Assembly: GCF_001314605.1 (NCBI RefSeq)
Contig: NZ_LIHP01000007.1
Coordinates: 31,542-95,541 of the forward strand
DNA length: 64,000 nucleotides
DNA from: Marinobacter sp. HL-58
GTDB lineage: Bacteria > Pseudomonadota > Gammaproteobacteria > Pseudomonadales > Oleiphilaceae
Direction of reading: 5' to 3'
The position numbers were made by a program, and so were the translations under genes. The notes under the pieces are model-generated. The model made no database searches, had not been told where the DNA came from, and saw only the letters and a list, made by a program, of their open reading frames with translations. The stretch's first letter is position 1, and each line of letters starts with the position of its first letter. Positions 9,863 through 20,201 of this stretch are shown piece after piece.

Positions 9863-11134
9863 TCAGGTCTGGGCTTCTGCCCAGACGGTCTTTACCTCAT
9901 CAGCAATAATACGCAAGCCTTCGGCGACCCTGTCATCATCCTGTGAGTAGGTCACCCGCAGACACTCGTGGCGGTGGCGCCAGCCATCTTCCGGCAACCC
10001 CGGGAAGAAGTAGTGCCCGGACACAACCAGCACACCTCTTTGTTTCAGCCGCTGGTATAACTCAAGGCTGGTAATCGGCAGATCCGGGAACCACAACCAG
10101 AGGAACATGGCGCCCTCCGGCTTGTGGACATACCAGCGACAACTGTCCTCGCCCATGGCATCACGGAATACAGCAACCGCCCTTTCCATCTTGGCCTTGT
10201 AGAAAGGGCAAACCACATCCCGGCTCAGCGACAGGATCTCGCCGGAACGCACCAGGGGCTCCGCGAGCATGGCCCCGAAACTGCCGGTGGCCAGGTTCAT
10301 GATGGCGTTAATCCCGGACAGGGCCTTGATGACCGGTTCCGCAGCGATAACAATGCCGGTGCGAACCGCCGGCAGGCCAAACTTGGACAGGCTGAGACAC
10401 AGAATTACCTGCTCATTCCAGTGCGGCGTTGCGTCAACAAACAACAGGTTCGGGAAGGGAGTGCCGTAAGCCCCGTCCACGATCAGTGGAATGTTGTGCC
10501 TGCGAGCCATGGTTTCCAGCCGGGCAAGTTCTTCGTCGGTGACCACGTTCCCCGTCGGATTGGTGGGGCGGGAAACGCAAATAGCCCCGGTTTCACCGGT
10601 AACCTCAACCGCATCAAAGTCCACCCGGTACTTGAATTCGTGAGCATCGGTAAAGGAAATGTCCGGTTGCACGGCATGGAACAGACCGGGCTCGATGCCG
10701 GCATCGGCATAACCGATGTATTCCGGTGCCAGAGGCAGGAGAATGTGCTTGTGCACACCATCGCCATAGTCACCACCAAACATGTTGAACAACATGAAAA
10801 ACGCAGCCTGACTGCCGTTGGTCAGGGCAATATTCTCCGGCTGCAGACCCCAGCCATACTCGCGGTTCAGCAGCTCCGCCAGCGACGCAATAAACTGCTT
10901 TTCACCCTGGGGCGGGTCATAGATCCCCACCAACCGGCGGGTATCCCCCTCGCTCCGGGCCATGTCAGCGAGAATTTCCTGAACCCGGCCCTGGATTTCA
11001 GGGATATGGCCGGGATTGCCCCCGCCCATCATGATCATGTCGTCGCCAGAGGCCAGAGCATTGCCCAGATCGTCCATCAGGGAGGTAATGCCCGCATCGG
11101 CAGTGAACTTTCGACCAAACGCAGAGAGTTTCAT
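9863..11134 (-). CDS. avtA: valine-pyruvate aminotransferase (transaminase C)
   Basis: A PLP-dependent fold-type I aminotransferase that interconverts valine/2-oxoisovalerate with pyruvate/alanine. Family features are GGGNPGHIPEI near the N-terminus, TNGSQAAFF, the SRPTNPTGNV cofactor segment, VDGAYGTPFP, and the PLP lysine in LSLSKFGLPAVRTG. The C-terminal domain carries PEGAMFLWLWFPDLP. I start at the ATG at 11134 (MKLSAFGRKF, 423 aa), which matches known AvtA N-termini. An in-frame TTG at 11158 would add eight residues, and neither start has a strong ribosome-binding site. It is convergent with the purine operon and lies 70 bp after the DUF416 gene. Confidence 0.93.
   Translation of the reverse strand: MKLSAFGRKFTADAGITSLMDDLGNALASGDDMIMMGGGNPGHIPEIQGRVQEILADMARSEGDTRRLVGIYDPPQGEKQFIASLAELLNREYGWGLQPENIALTNGSQAAFFMLFNMFGGDYGDGVHKHILLPLAPEYIGYADAGIEPGLFHAVQPDISFTDAHEFKYRVDFDAVEVTGETGAICVSRPTNPTGNVVTDEELARLETMARRHNIPLIVDGAYGTPFPNLLFVDATPHWNEQVILCLSLSKFGLPAVRTGIVIAAEPVIKALSGINAIMNLATGSFGAMLAEPLVRSGEILSLSRDVVCPFYKAKMERAVAVFRDAMGEDSCRWYVHKPEGAMFLWLWFPDLPITSLELYQRLKQRGVLVVSGHYFFPGLPEDGWRHRHECLRVTYSQDDDRVAEGLRIIADEVKTVWAEAQT
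9867..9893 (+). terminator. hairpin after purM-purN-DUF3108
   Basis: GTCTGGGC (9867-9874) and GCCCAGAC (9879-9886) form an 8-bp stem with a TTCT loop, followed by a short T-containing stretch. It overlaps the last codons of avtA, which is convergent, so it may act in both directions. The U-tract is weak. Confidence 0.5.
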
Positions 11135-11204
11135 GGTGCTTGTCTGTACCGGTTGCAAACAGGTTGTGAATTCCAGTGTAGGACAGAGCCGGCGGGGCTG
11201 CCGG

Positions 11205-11804
11205 TCAGTCGCTCAGGGAGATACCGAGATTGCTTACGCCGTCGTTGGCTGCATCCTCACGGATACGCTCCACAAACTGGCTGGTGGGAGTACGCTGGCG
11301 CTTCAGGGCAAGAACCAGGTCACGCTGGAAGACCTTGTCCTCTTTCATCAGCGGGTGCTGATCCAGAAGGCGCACCAGCTCATCCTCGTCAAGCTCTTCG
11401 CCCTCGGAAAGCTCGACAAAATTCATGACCGTTGCCGTGGCCATCTGCGAGGCATCGGTTGCACGATGCTTGCCCGGGTTCAGTCGGTTAAGCAGGGCCT
11501 GCTCCAGCAGCTGGCAGAAATCAAAGGCCGGGTATACGCCATAGGCGTCGTAGGCATTCACGTCCGGCGACAGGGCTTCCAGCTTTGCCAGCAACTGGGG
11601 TATGGCTGCCTCAGACGTCTCTTTTTGCAGCATTTCCCAGCCAAGATCCAGCAACTGTCGCATTTTCGCGCCTGTTTTCAGTTCAACCGCATCCGCAAAC
11701 AGGGCGTAGTTGGGGAAGGAGCGCTCCGCGAGGGCCATCAGGAAGGTGAATTCCCGCCAGCCCTGCAGTTGTGATACCGCTTTCAGAAACTGATTGGCAT
11801 TCAC
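11205..11804 (-). CDS. DUF416 family protein (YjaG-like)
   Basis: A 199-aa soluble helical protein of the DUF416/YjaG family. The GTG start at 11804 is supported by an AGGAGAG ribosome-binding site seven bases upstream. Recognisable family stretches are LQGWREFTFLMALAERSFPNY near the start and DAYGVYPAFDFCQ in the middle. The C-terminal 80 residues are rich in Asp and Glu. No enzyme motif, signal peptide or membrane segment is visible, and no function is established for the family as far as I know. It lies between dcd and avtA on the same strand, with gaps of about 55 and 70 bp. Confidence 0.85.
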   Translation of the reverse strand: MNANQFLKAVSQLQGWREFTFLMALAERSFPNYALFADAVELKTGAKMRQLLDLGWEMLQKETSEAAIPQLLAKLEALSPDVNAYDAYGVYPAFDFCQLLEQALLNRLNPGKHRATDASQMATATVMNFVELSEGEELDEDELVRLLDQHPLMKEDKVFQRDLVLALKRQRTPTSQFVERIREDAANDGVSNLGISLSD

Positions 11805-11859
11805 GTTGGATCTCTCCTGAAGGTATTGCTTGCCAGGCCCCTTTTTACGGCCAGCCCGG

Positions 11860-12426
11860 TCATGTCCGCGGCAGGGTCACACCTGTCTGTCCGAAGTATT
11901 TTCCGCCCCGGTCTTTGTAACTGGTTTCACAGATTTCGTCAGACTCGAAGAAGAGCATCTGGGCGACGCCTTCATTTGCGTAGATTTTCGCTGGCAGGTT
12001 GGTGGTGTTGGAAAATTCCAGGGTTACCTGCCCTTCCCATTCCGGCTCCAGCGGCGTTACGTTGACGATGATGCCGCAGCGGGCGTAGGTGGATTTGCCC
12101 AGGCAGATGGTCAGCACGCTACGGGGGATACGGAAATATTCCACGGTACGGGCCAGGGCGAAGGAATTCGGCGGGATGATGCAGACGTCGCCGGTGTAGT
12201 TGACGAAGCTGTTTTCATCGAAGTTCTTCGGGTCCACGGTGGCGGAGTGGACGTTGGTGAAGATTTTGAACTCGTTGCTGCAGCGCACGTCATAGCCGTA
12301 GCTGGAGGTGCCGTAGGAGATGACCCGGCCTTTTTCGGATTCACGGACCTGATCATACTCGAAGGGTTCGATCATGCCGTGTTCCTGGGACATCCTGCGA
12401 ATCCAGCGATCGGATTTGATGCTCAT
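11860..12426 (-). CDS. dcd: dCTP deaminase
   Basis: Deaminates dCTP to dUTP, which dUTPase then converts to dUMP for thymidylate synthesis. The 188-aa length is exactly typical of the trimeric Dcd family. Diagnostic stretches are the N-terminal [25 protein letters not shown], the nucleotide-binding [10 protein letters not shown] and [16 protein letters not shown] with the catalytic Glu, and the C-terminal [13 protein letters not shown] tail. An upstream 329-bp non-coding stretch with several hairpins separates it from apbC. Confidence 0.97.
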   Translation of the reverse strand: MSIKSDRWIRRMSQEHGMIEPFEYDQVRESEKGRVISYGTSSYGYDVRCSNEFKIFTNVHSATVDPKNFDENSFVNYTGDVCIIPPNSFALARTVEYFRIPRSVLTICLGKSTYARCGIIVNVTPLEPEWEGQVTLEFSNTTNLPAKIYANEGVAQMLFFESDEICETSYKDRGGKYFGQTGVTLPRT

Positions 12427-12567
12427 GGGTGGTGTCTCGTGTCCATAAAAAAGAGAGGCGGTAGTTTACCTGTTCACTTAATAACTGTCGAAGCCTTGCC
12501 GTTGAATTTCACCTTTAGCATTGGGGGCTGCAAGAACAGGCGGGGCCTTCCGAAACACGCCGTTGAT

Positions 12568-12686
12568 ACCCCTCCGGGGTCCGGCCCGCAATCACAGATT
12601 GCGGTCGTGAGTCTGTCGCATGAAGCTTCGCTTCATAAACGCTCGGACTCACCCATGTAGGCTTGAGAAAAACATCCATGTTTTTC
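12568..12686. repeat. cluster of four hairpins between apbC and dcd
   Basis: The 329-bp gap 12427-12755 has no convincing gene. It holds four stems in a row: ACCCC/GGGGT (12568-12580), GCAATC/GATTGC (12588-12602), a nested pair with GTGAGTC/GACTCAC outer arms (12607-12652) around ATGAAGC/GCTTCAT, and the near-perfect palindrome GAAAAACAT-CC-ATGTTTTTC (12667-12686). The last stem reads into T-rich sequence and could terminate apbC on the minus strand. Such hairpin strings look like dispersed intergenic elements in Marinobacter; that attribution is from memory, not from a search. Confidence 0.6.
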
Positions 12687-12755
12687 ACAGTTTCAAACCC
12701 TTCCTCTCCACAGCCGCGATCTGACAGTTTGCGTGGGCCTGTCCGTTCTCGTGGA

Positions 12756-13856
12756 TCAGTGCTCGGTTACGGAAACACTGGAAATAGAGCCCGTCAGGTT
12801 TCTTTCTCGGGTAGACAACTCCGCGCCTACTCGCCTTGCGATGTCCTTGTAGCGTCTTGCCACTTCCGAATCCGGCTCCGCCACCACGGAGGGATTGCCG
12901 CTGTCGGTCTGTTCGCGAATGGTCATGTGCAGGGGAAGCTGGCCCAGTAGCGTGGTGCCGTACTCTTCGGCGATGCGTTCCCCGCCGCCGTGGCCGAAGA
13001 GGGGTTCTTCGTGACCGCAGTTGCTGCAGATGTGGACGCTCATGTTTTCCACCACGCCCAGTACCGGGATTTCCACCTTGCGGAACATTTCAATGCCTTT
13101 CTTGCCGTCCAGCAGGGCGATGTCCTGGGGGGTAGTCACGATGACGGCACCGGTCACCGGCACTTTCTGGGCGATGGTGAGCTGGATGTCGCCGGTGCCC
13201 GGGGGCATGTCGAGGATGAGGTAGTCCAGTTCGTTCCACAGGGTCTGTTGCAGCAGTTGCATGACGGCGCCGCTGACCATGGGGCCGCGCCAGACCATGG
13301 GGGTTTTGTCGGTGACCACGAAGGCCATGGAATTGGCCTGCAGGCCGTGGGCTTCCATGGGGACGAAGTATTTGTTTTCCCGGGTCTCCGGGCGCTTGCC
13401 TTCGGGTACGCCCAGCATCATGCCGATGCTGGGGCCGTAGATGTCGGCGTCGAGGATGCCGACGCGGGCGCCTTCAGCGTGCAGGGCCAGGGCCAGGTTG
13501 ACGGCGGTGGTGGATTTGCCCACGCCACCCTTGCCGGAGGCAACGGCAATGATGTTTTTCACCCCGGGGACGGACTGGATGTCTTTCTGGCCCTTGTGGG
13601 AGTGGATGCGCTGGCCCACGTGGACATCCACGCTTTCAACACCATCCACGTCATCCAGGGCGTTGGTCAGCAGTTCTTTCAGGGCGCCGGCGATGCCCTT
13701 GGACGGATAAGGCAACTCAATCATGGCGGTGACTTTTCCGCCGTCATCCGTCGTGAGGGATTTCACCGCGCCAAGTTCGTAAAGATCCTTGCCCAGGTAG
13801 GGGTCGCGGTACTGTCGTACGGCGGTTTCCAGTGCTTGCTGTGAAATCTGTGTCAT
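12756..13856 (-). CDS. apbC: iron-sulfur cluster carrier protein ApbC (Mrp/NBP35 family)
   Basis: A 366-aa P-loop ATPase that binds and hands over Fe-S clusters to apoproteins in the cytosol. Residues 1-90 form the MIP18-like (DUF59) N-terminal domain. The deviant Walker A GKGGVGKS is at 108-115, the DMPPGTGD switch follows near 217-224, and the cluster-binding C-S-N-C pair is at Cys277 and Cys280. The C-terminal 25 residues are variable. It is divergent from metG, as in many gammaproteobacteria, across a 180-bp region. The hairpin cluster follows its stop codon. Confidence 0.95.
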   Translation of the reverse strand: MTQISQQALETAVRQYRDPYLGKDLYELGAVKSLTTDDGGKVTAMIELPYPSKGIAGALKELLTNALDDVDGVESVDVHVGQRIHSHKGQKDIQSVPGVKNIIAVASGKGGVGKSTTAVNLALALHAEGARVGILDADIYGPSIGMMLGVPEGKRPETRENKYFVPMEAHGLQANSMAFVVTDKTPMVWRGPMVSGAVMQLLQQTLWNELDYLILDMPPGTGDIQLTIAQKVPVTGAVIVTTPQDIALLDGKKGIEMFRKVEIPVLGVVENMSVHICSNCGHEEPLFGHGGGERIAEEYGTTLLGQLPLHMTIREQTDSGNPSVVAEPDSEVARRYKDIARRVGAELSTRERNLTGSISSVSVTEH

Positions 13857-14036
13857 CGGGATCTCCGGAAGTACGTCCTGCGCATTTATTGGCGCTGAAA
13901 CAGGTGTTTCGGGTGAAAATTATCTGCTCGGAAGGTATCATTTGTGCCCGTTTCTGGCCATAAGCGCTCTTTACCTGTCGCAAGGCCTGCAAATACAGAC
14001 GCCCAAATCCTGACGAATGAAGGTTCGGACCCAAAC

Positions 14037-16070
14037 ATGACGCAAGCGAGTTCAAAGCAACAGCGCGATATCCTGGTCACCAGCGCCCTGCCCTATGCCA
14101 ATGGCCCCATCCACCTGGGTCATCTGCTGGAATACATTCAGACTGATATCTGGGTGCGCTACCAGAAAATGCGTGGCCAGAACTGCTACTACGTCTGTGC
14201 GGACGATGCCCATGGTACCGCTATTATGCTCCGTGCCGAGCGTGAAGGCATCTCTTCCGAAAACCTGATCGACCGCATCCGGGATGAGCACCAGCAGGAT
14301 TTTGGTGGCTTTCACATTGAGTTTGATAACTACTACACCACCCATTCCGAGGAAAACCGCCAGTTTTCGGAATACATCTACCGCCAGTTGCAGGAAAACG
14401 GGCACATCGCCACCCGCAAGATCACGCAGTCCTACGACCCCGAGAAGCAGATGTTCCTGGCGGACCGGTTCATCAAGGGCACCTGCCCCAAGTGCAAGGC
14501 AGAGGACCAGTACGGCGACAACTGCGAGGCCTGTGGTGCCACCTATACCCCGGCGGAGCTGATCAACCCCCGCTCTGCAGTTTCCGGCGCCACGCCCGTG
14601 GAGAAGGAGTCCGAGCACTATTTCTTCCGTCTGCCGGAGTTTGCGGACTTCCTCGCCAAATGGACCCGCAGTGGCACCCTGCAGCCCCAGGTGGCCAACA
14701 AACTGGCGGAATGGCTCGACGCCGGCCTGCAGGAATGGGACATCAGCCGCGATGCACCCTACTTCGGGTTCGAGATTCCGGACGCCCCGGGCAAGTATTT
14801 CTATGTCTGGCTCGACGCCCCAATCGGTTACCTGGCCAGCTTCAAGAACCTGTGCAACCGGGAAGGCATTGATTTCGAGCACTTCTGGAAGGCGGATTCG
14901 ACCGCCGAGGTATACCACTTCATCGGCAAGGACATCATCAACTTCCACGCCCTGTTCTGGCCGTCCATGCTCCACAGTGCCGGCTTCCGCACTCCCACTG
15001 CGGTCTGGGCCCATGGATTCGTCACGGTCAACGGCAAGAAGATGTCCAAGTCCCGCGGCACCTTTATCATGGCCCGCACCTACCTGGACCACCTGAATCC
15101 GGAGTACCTGCGCTACTACTTCGCCGCCAAGCTCACCGGCAGCGTCGATGACATGGACCTCAACCTGGAGGACTTCGCCGCCCGCGTGAATTCCGATCTG
15201 GTCGGCAAGGTGGTGAATATTGCCAGCCGCAGCGCCGGATTTATTACCAAGCGCTTTGATGGCCAGCTCGGTACCGTAACCGAACACGGCAAACTGAAAG
15301 AGTTTATTGATGCCGGCAAAGAGATCGAGGAATTCTACGAGGCCCGGGAGTTTGGCCGGGCCATGCGCCGCATCATGGAACTGGCGGATATCGCCAACCA
15401 GTATGTGAACGACGAGCAGCCCTGGGTGATCGCCAAGCAGGAAGGCCAGGATGACAACCTGCAGGCCATCTGTACCAATGCTATCAACATGTTCCACCTG
15501 CTGATGACCTACCTGGCTCCGGTGCTGCCGGAAACCGCCAGGGCCTCCGAGGCATTCCTGAACGCCCCGCTGGACTGGAACAAGCGGGAGCAGCGCCTTG
15601 AGAACCACGGCATCAACAAGTTCAAGCCGCTGATGAACCGCGTCGACATGGCACAGATCGAGAAAATGCTGGATGCCTCAAAGGAAGAACTGCCTGCAGC
15701 GACCGGCCAGAAGGCACCTGAAGCCAATCTTGAGCCCATCGCAGATGAGATAGAATTCGGGGACTTCGCGAAAGTGGACCTCCGGGTCGTCAAGATAGTC
15801 AGGGCGGAACACGTGGAGGGCGCGGACAAGCTTCTTCGTCTCACTCTTGATGTGGGGCATGGCGAGCGCAACGTGTTTGCTGGTATCAAGTCCGCCTACA
15901 GGCCGGAAGATCTTGAGGGGCGGCTGACCGTGATGGTTGCCAATCTCAAGCCACGAAAGATGAAGTTCGGAATGTCCGAAGGCATGGTCCTGGCTGCAGG
16001 GCCCGGCGGAAAAGATATTTTCATCCTGTCTCCGGATTCGGGCGCCACTCCCGGCATGCGTATTATGTAA
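14037..16070 (+). CDS. metG: methionyl-tRNA synthetase
   Basis: Charges tRNA-Met with methionine. The 677-aa product has the class I HIGH-type signature (HLGH at 26-29) and KMSKS at 335-339. A zinc knuckle of the C-x2-C...C-x2-C type starts at Cys150. The C-terminal EMAP-like tRNA-binding and dimerisation domain runs from about 575 to 677 ([12 protein letters not shown]... GMVLAA). The ATG at 14037 gives the known N-terminus; the frame is open to 13944 without family-like sequence. The rsx operon begins 36 bp downstream and may be partly read from the metG promoter. Confidence 0.98.
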   Translation: MTQASSKQQRDILVTSALPYANGPIHLGHLLEYIQTDIWVRYQKMRGQNCYYVCADDAHGTAIMLRAEREGISSENLIDRIRDEHQQDFGGFHIEFDNYYTTHSEENRQFSEYIYRQLQENGHIATRKITQSYDPEKQMFLADRFIKGTCPKCKAEDQYGDNCEACGATYTPAELINPRSAVSGATPVEKESEHYFFRLPEFADFLAKWTRSGTLQPQVANKLAEWLDAGLQEWDISRDAPYFGFEIPDAPGKYFYVWLDAPIGYLASFKNLCNREGIDFEHFWKADSTAEVYHFIGKDIINFHALFWPSMLHSAGFRTPTAVWAHGFVTVNGKKMSKSRGTFIMARTYLDHLNPEYLRYYFAAKLTGSVDDMDLNLEDFAARVNSDLVGKVVNIASRSAGFITKRFDGQLGTVTEHGKLKEFIDAGKEIEEFYEAREFGRAMRRIMELADIANQYVNDEQPWVIAKQEGQDDNLQAICTNAINMFHLLMTYLAPVLPETARASEAFLNAPLDWNKREQRLENHGINKFKPLMNRVDMAQIEKMLDASKEELPAATGQKAPEANLEPIADEIEFGDFAKVDLRVVKIVRAEHVEGADKLLRLTLDVGHGERNVFAGIKSAYRPEDLEGRLTVMVANLKPRKMKFGMSEGMVLAAGPGGKDIFILSPDSGATPGMRIM

Positions 16071-16106
16071 CCAAGCGGGGTTCCAGCTAGTGACGGAGCG
16101 GGTCTG

Positions 16107-16688
16107 ATGACTGAGTATCTGCTGATCCTGGTCAGCACCATACTGGTGAACAACTTTGTACTGGTCCAGTTCCTGGGCCTGTGCCCCTTCATGGGCGTTT
16201 CCGGGAAACTGGAAACCGCCATGGGTATGTCGCTGGCCACCACCTTTGTGCTTACCCTCGCTTCGGTGTGCAGCTACCTGGCCTATACCTATCTGCTGGA
16301 GCCTCTCGACCTGGCATTTTTACGGACCATTACCTTTATTCTGGTCATAGCGGTGGTGGTTCAGTTCACGGAAATGGTGGTTCGCAAAACCAGCCCCCTG
16401 CTCTATCGGGTCCTGGGCATTTTCCTGCCACTGATCACCACCAATTGTGCCGTGCTGGGGGTGGCTCTGCTCAACATCAACAAAAACAATAATTTCGTTG
16501 AATCTGTTCTGTACGGTTTTGGCGCTGCGGCCGGGTTCTCTCTGGTACTGGTACTGTTCGCTGCCATGCGCGAGCGAATTGCCGTGGCCGATGTCCCGGT
16601 TGCCTTCCGTGGCGCCGCCATCGGCATGGTGACCGCAGGGTTGATGTCACTGGCTTTTCTGGGCTTCACCGGCCTGGTCAGCGTCTGA
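16107..16688 (+). CDS. rsxA: electron transport complex subunit RsxA (RnfA)
   Basis: First gene of the six-subunit Rsx/Rnf complex, an inner-membrane enzyme that moves electrons between NADH and ferredoxin, coupled to ion transport. In E. coli it keeps SoxR reduced. RsxA is a 193-aa protein with six hydrophobic helices. The paired conserved half-motifs [11 protein letters not shown] near residue 17 and [13 protein letters not shown] near residue 110 are typical; each supplies cysteines for the cluster shared with RsxE. A GGAG ribosome-binding site precedes the ATG. rsxB follows 15 bp later. Confidence 0.97.
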   Translation: MTEYLLILVSTILVNNFVLVQFLGLCPFMGVSGKLETAMGMSLATTFVLTLASVCSYLAYTYLLEPLDLAFLRTITFILVIAVVVQFTEMVVRKTSPLLYRVLGIFLPLITTNCAVLGVALLNINKNNNFVESVLYGFGAAAGFSLVLVLFAAMRERIAVADVPVAFRGAAIGMVTAGLMSLAFLGFTGLVSV

Positions 16689-16703
16689 CGGAGCATATTT
16701 GTT

Positions 16704-17282
16704 ATGTGGACGAGCATTCTGATTGCCGTGGTGGTTCTGCTCGCATTGGCGGTCGTCTTCGGCGGCCTGCTGGGCTTTGCGGCCGAACGCTTCCGGGTTG
16801 AAGGCAATCCGCTGGTGGACCAGATTGACTCTCTGCTTCCGCAGACCCAGTGCGGTCAATGCGGCTATCCTGGCTGTCGCCCCTATGCGGAATCCATTGC
16901 CAATGGCGGCCCCATCAACAAGTGCCCTCCCGGTGGCGAAACCACCATCAAGGCACTGGCGGACCTGCTCGATGTGGAGCCCGAACCGCTGGATGCGGAA
17001 CACGGTGTGGAACAGGCAAAGCGCGTCGCGGTTATCCGTGAAGATGAGTGTATCGGCTGCACCAAGTGCATCCAGGCATGTCCGGTGGATGCCATTCTCG
17101 GCGCCGCCAAACACATGCATACCGTCATCGAGAGTGAGTGCACCGGCTGTGATCTTTGCGTTGAACCCTGCCCGGTGGACTGTATCGACATGGTAACGCT
17201 TGAGCCCGACATCCGCTCGTGGACCTGGACACCCCCGACATCAGGCGTCATCGCCACCGACCGTCAGGGAGCTGGCGTCTGA
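16704..17282 (+). CDS. rsxB: electron transport complex subunit RsxB (ferredoxin-like)
   Basis: The ferredoxin-like subunit of Rsx/Rnf, 192 aa. An N-terminal membrane anchor (residues 1-25) is followed by the four-cysteine domain C50-x2-C53-x4-C58...C74 that binds one 4Fe-4S cluster. Two bacterial-ferredoxin motifs follow at about 115-125 (C-x2-C-x2-C-x3-CP) and about 145-155. It accepts electrons from RsxC and passes them on within the complex. Its TGA stop shares one base with the rsxC start codon. Confidence 0.97.
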   Translation: MWTSILIAVVVLLALAVVFGGLLGFAAERFRVEGNPLVDQIDSLLPQTQCGQCGYPGCRPYAESIANGGPINKCPPGGETTIKALADLLDVEPEPLDAEHGVEQAKRVAVIREDECIGCTKCIQACPVDAILGAAKHMHTVIESECTGCDLCVEPCPVDCIDMVTLEPDIRSWTWTPPTSGVIATDRQGAGV

Positions 17283-19126
17283 TGACTCAACTCTGGAGCT
17301 TTCCCGGCGGCATTCACCCTGCTGAAAACAAACATATTTCCACCGCACGCCCTATTGCCGGGGCGGGGCTTCCGGAGTTGCTGGTGTTACCGTTACAGCA
17401 GCATATTGGCGAGCCTGCAGAGCCCTGTGTGGATATTGGTGAGCGGGTACTGAAAGGCCAGAAGATTGCCGATGTGACCGGCGGCATGGGTGTACCTGTC
17501 CACGCCCCGACCTCCGGCACCATCGAATCCATCAGTCTGCAGCCGGTTCCCCACCCCTCCGGCATGAGCGACCTGTGCATCACCCTGCGGCCGGACGGCC
17601 AGGATCAGTGGACGGCACTCCGCCCGATTGACAACTATCGCGACCTGGACCGGGAAACGATTCTGGATCTGATCCGCGACGCGGGCATTTCCGGTATGGG
17701 CGGTGCGGGCTTTCCCACCAACATCAAGTTGCGCCCGCCAAAAGACAGAAAAGTGGACACGCTGATCCTGAACGGCGCCGAATGCGAACCCTATATTACC
17801 GCCGACGACATGTCGATGCGGGAGAGGGCCGACGAGATCCTTGCCGGATTGCGGATCATGGCCTGGATTCTGCGCCCGGAGCGGTGCGTTATCGCTATTG
17901 AGGACAACAAGCCGGAAGCCATTGCCGCTATCAGGAAGGCGGCCGAGGGCACCCAGACCGAGGTTACGGTTATTCCCACCAGATACCCGTCCGGCGGCGA
18001 AAAGCAGCTGATACAGATCCTTACAGGCATGGAGGTCCCCAGCGGCGGTATCCCGGCGGATATCGGCGTCATGTGCCAGAATGTGGGCACGGCGATGGCG
18101 GTATCCGCCGCCATTTTCCGGGGTGAGCCACTGATCTCCCGCGTTACCACTGTGACCGGTCAGGCAGTCACCAATCCCGGTAATTTCGACGTGTTGATCG
18201 GCACTCCCATTGAATACCTGCTGACCCGGGCGGGCCTGGACAACGGTGCACTGCACCGGCTGGTACTTGGTGGCCCGATGATGGGGTACACCCTGGAAAC
18301 GCCCGCGGTGCCGGTGGTAAAAACCACCAACTGCGTGATTGCCGCCACGGCAGAAGAATTGCCCGACCCGGCGCCGGAACAACCCTGTATCCGATGTGGC
18401 GCATGCGCCGAAGCCTGCCCCATGGAACTGCTGCCACAGCAGCTGTTCTGGTATTCCAGGGCCGGAGAGCTGGACAAGGCCGAGCACCTGAACCTGTTCG
18501 ACTGCATCGAGTGTGGCATCTGTTCTTATGTCTGCCCCAGCGCCATCCCCCTGGTGCAGTATTACCGTGCTGCCAAAGGCGAGATCCGGGTGCAACAGGC
18601 CGAGCAGCTGAAAGCTGACCGAGCCCGTGAACGCTTTGAGGCCCGCCAGGCAAGGCTCGAGCGCGAACAACAGGAGAAAGAGCAGCGACGCAAGGAACGG
18701 GCAAAGGCTGCGGCAGAGGCACAGGCGAAGAAACAGGCGGAAGCCGAAGAAGCTGAAAAGTCGGAAGCCCGGGGCAAGCCCGCCAACGACCGCGCTGCCC
18801 GGGCGGCACAGGTTCAGGAAGCTCTGGCTCGCAAGAAGGCGAAAACCCGAGAGCCCGCAACGGTCGACAGCAAAAACGCTGAACAACCGGCAAGCGAACC
18901 GGCGCCGGGTCTTGAAGCACTGGAAAAGCAGCTCAGCCAGGCCACCGCAAAGCTCAATACCATGCAAAGCATGCTGGATGACGCCAAAGCCGAGAATGCA
19001 GACAACGTTGAAAAACTGGAGCGGGCGGTCAGCAAGAATCACGACCGGGTGAAACGGGCGGAAGAGGCCCTGGCGGAAGCCCGCCGGTCCGTCGAGTCCG
19101 CCGAAGCACATACGACTGACTCATGA
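17282..19126 (+). CDS. rsxC: electron transport complex subunit RsxC with long charged C-terminal tail
   Basis: The NADH- and FMN-binding subunit of Rsx/Rnf, 614 aa. The N-terminal SLBB/barrel-sandwich part is followed by the flavin/NADH-binding core. Landmarks there are [21 protein letters not shown] and [11 protein letters not shown]. Two 4Fe-4S motifs start at Cys369 and Cys408. From about residue 440 to the end the protein is a Lys/Glu/Ala/Arg-rich, probably coiled-coil tail of about 175 residues, a feature known to vary in length among RnfC proteins. The ATG at 17282 overlaps the rsxB stop, so translation is coupled. Confidence 0.96.
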   Translation: MTQLWSFPGGIHPAENKHISTARPIAGAGLPELLVLPLQQHIGEPAEPCVDIGERVLKGQKIADVTGGMGVPVHAPTSGTIESISLQPVPHPSGMSDLCITLRPDGQDQWTALRPIDNYRDLDRETILDLIRDAGISGMGGAGFPTNIKLRPPKDRKVDTLILNGAECEPYITADDMSMRERADEILAGLRIMAWILRPERCVIAIEDNKPEAIAAIRKAAEGTQTEVTVIPTRYPSGGEKQLIQILTGMEVPSGGIPADIGVMCQNVGTAMAVSAAIFRGEPLISRVTTVTGQAVTNPGNFDVLIGTPIEYLLTRAGLDNGALHRLVLGGPMMGYTLETPAVPVVKTTNCVIAATAEELPDPAPEQPCIRCGACAEACPMELLPQQLFWYSRAGELDKAEHLNLFDCIECGICSYVCPSAIPLVQYYRAAKGEIRVQQAEQLKADRARERFEARQARLEREQQEKEQRRKERAKAAAEAQAKKQAEAEEAEKSEARGKPANDRAARAAQVQEALARKKAKTREPATVDSKNAEQPASEPAPGLEALEKQLSQATAKLNTMQSMLDDAKAENADNVEKLERAVSKNHDRVKRAEEALAEARRSVESAEAHTTDS

Positions 19127-19145
19127 TAAACAGGCCCGAACGCTA

Positions 19146-20198
19146 ATGGCACTTGCTCAACAGTCCTCTCCCCATGCCCGTAAAGCCCGCTCCACCGCCC
19201 AGGTGATGCAATGGGTGATCCTGGCCGCCCTGCCGGGGCTGCTGGCCCAGACCTTGTTTTTCGGCTGGGGCAACCTGATCAACGTGGTCTGGTGCATTGC
19301 CCTGGCACTGGCCGCAGAGGCCGCCATCCTCAAGATTCGCAAGCGCCCGGCCGCCTTCTTCCTGAAAGACAATACCGCAGCGGTGACAGGGCTCCTGCTG
19401 GGCCTTTCCCTGCCACAGTTTGCCCCCTGGTGGGTGTCCGCCGTAGCGGTTATTGCCGCCATCGTCATGGCCAAGCAGCTCTATGGCGGTCTGGGTTCCA
19501 ATCCTTTCAATCCCGCCATGGTGGGCTATGCCCTGGTACTGATTTCCTTTCCGGTGGCCATGACCACAAACTGGGCCCAGCCGGGCCTGTTGTGGGAGAC
19601 CGCGCCCGGGTTCGGAGAAACCCTGGGTATGATCGCCTCCGGCCAGCAAACGGCGGTGGATGCCTTCACCATGGCCACGCCACTGGATGAATACAAACAC
19701 AAGATCGCCACCCATACGGCAGCAGAAGTGCTTGAACACCCCACCTTCGGAGAGGGCATTGCCCGCGGATGGGAGTGGGTGAATGCGGCATTCCTGGCCG
19801 GTGGCCTGCTGCTCATCGGCCTGAAAATCATCACCTGGCACATCCCCGTCAGCATGCTTGCCGGCCTGGCTCTCATGAGCCTTGCCTTTGGCAGCAATGC
19901 TGACCTGTATGCACCGCTGTCCCTTCACCTGCTGGCGGGCGGTACCATGCTGGGCGCTTTTTTCATTGCCACAGACCCGGTATCTGCTGCCTCCAGCCAT
20001 CAGGGCAAACTGATTTATGGTGCCTGTATCGGTGTGCTTATCTACCTGATCCGCACCTGGGGCGCCTACCCGGATGCCGTGGCCTTCAGTGTGCTGCTGA
20101 TGAACTTTGCCGTGCCGTTCATCGATCACTACACGCCACCGCGCACCTATGGGCACCACAAGCCCAGGCGTGGCATTCCCGGCAAGGATCAGGGGTAA
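19146..20198 (+). CDS. rsxD: electron transport complex subunit RsxD (RnfD)
   Basis: A 350-aa membrane subunit of Rsx/Rnf related to NqrB, with about nine to ten hydrophobic segments. Family stretches include [10 protein letters not shown] near the N-terminus, [14 protein letters not shown] [26 protein letters not shown] near 114-125, and the TDPVSAASS segment. Thr178 in FTMATPL is the probable site of covalent FMN attachment through phosphoester linkage, as in other RnfD proteins. It lies 19 bp after rsxC and three bases before rsxG. Confidence 0.96.
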   Translation: MALAQQSSPHARKARSTAQVMQWVILAALPGLLAQTLFFGWGNLINVVWCIALALAAEAAILKIRKRPAAFFLKDNTAAVTGLLLGLSLPQFAPWWVSAVAVIAAIVMAKQLYGGLGSNPFNPAMVGYALVLISFPVAMTTNWAQPGLLWETAPGFGETLGMIASGQQTAVDAFTMATPLDEYKHKIATHTAAEVLEHPTFGEGIARGWEWVNAAFLAGGLLLIGLKIITWHIPVSMLAGLALMSLAFGSNADLYAPLSLHLLAGGTMLGAFFIATDPVSAASSHQGKLIYGACIGVLIYLIRTWGAYPDAVAFSVLLMNFAVPFIDHYTPPRTYGHHKPRRGIPGKDQG

Positions 20199-20201
20199 GT
20201 C

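Noticed and set aside
12990..13844. A 284-codon plus-strand frame opposite apbC, rich in His, Asp and Gly
   Set aside because: It is the mirror of apbC in a GC-rich genome. The composition is an artefact of reading the reverse strand.
14052..15608. A 518-codon minus-strand frame opposite metG
   Set aside because: Antisense to metG with no recognisable domain; metG is beyond doubt.
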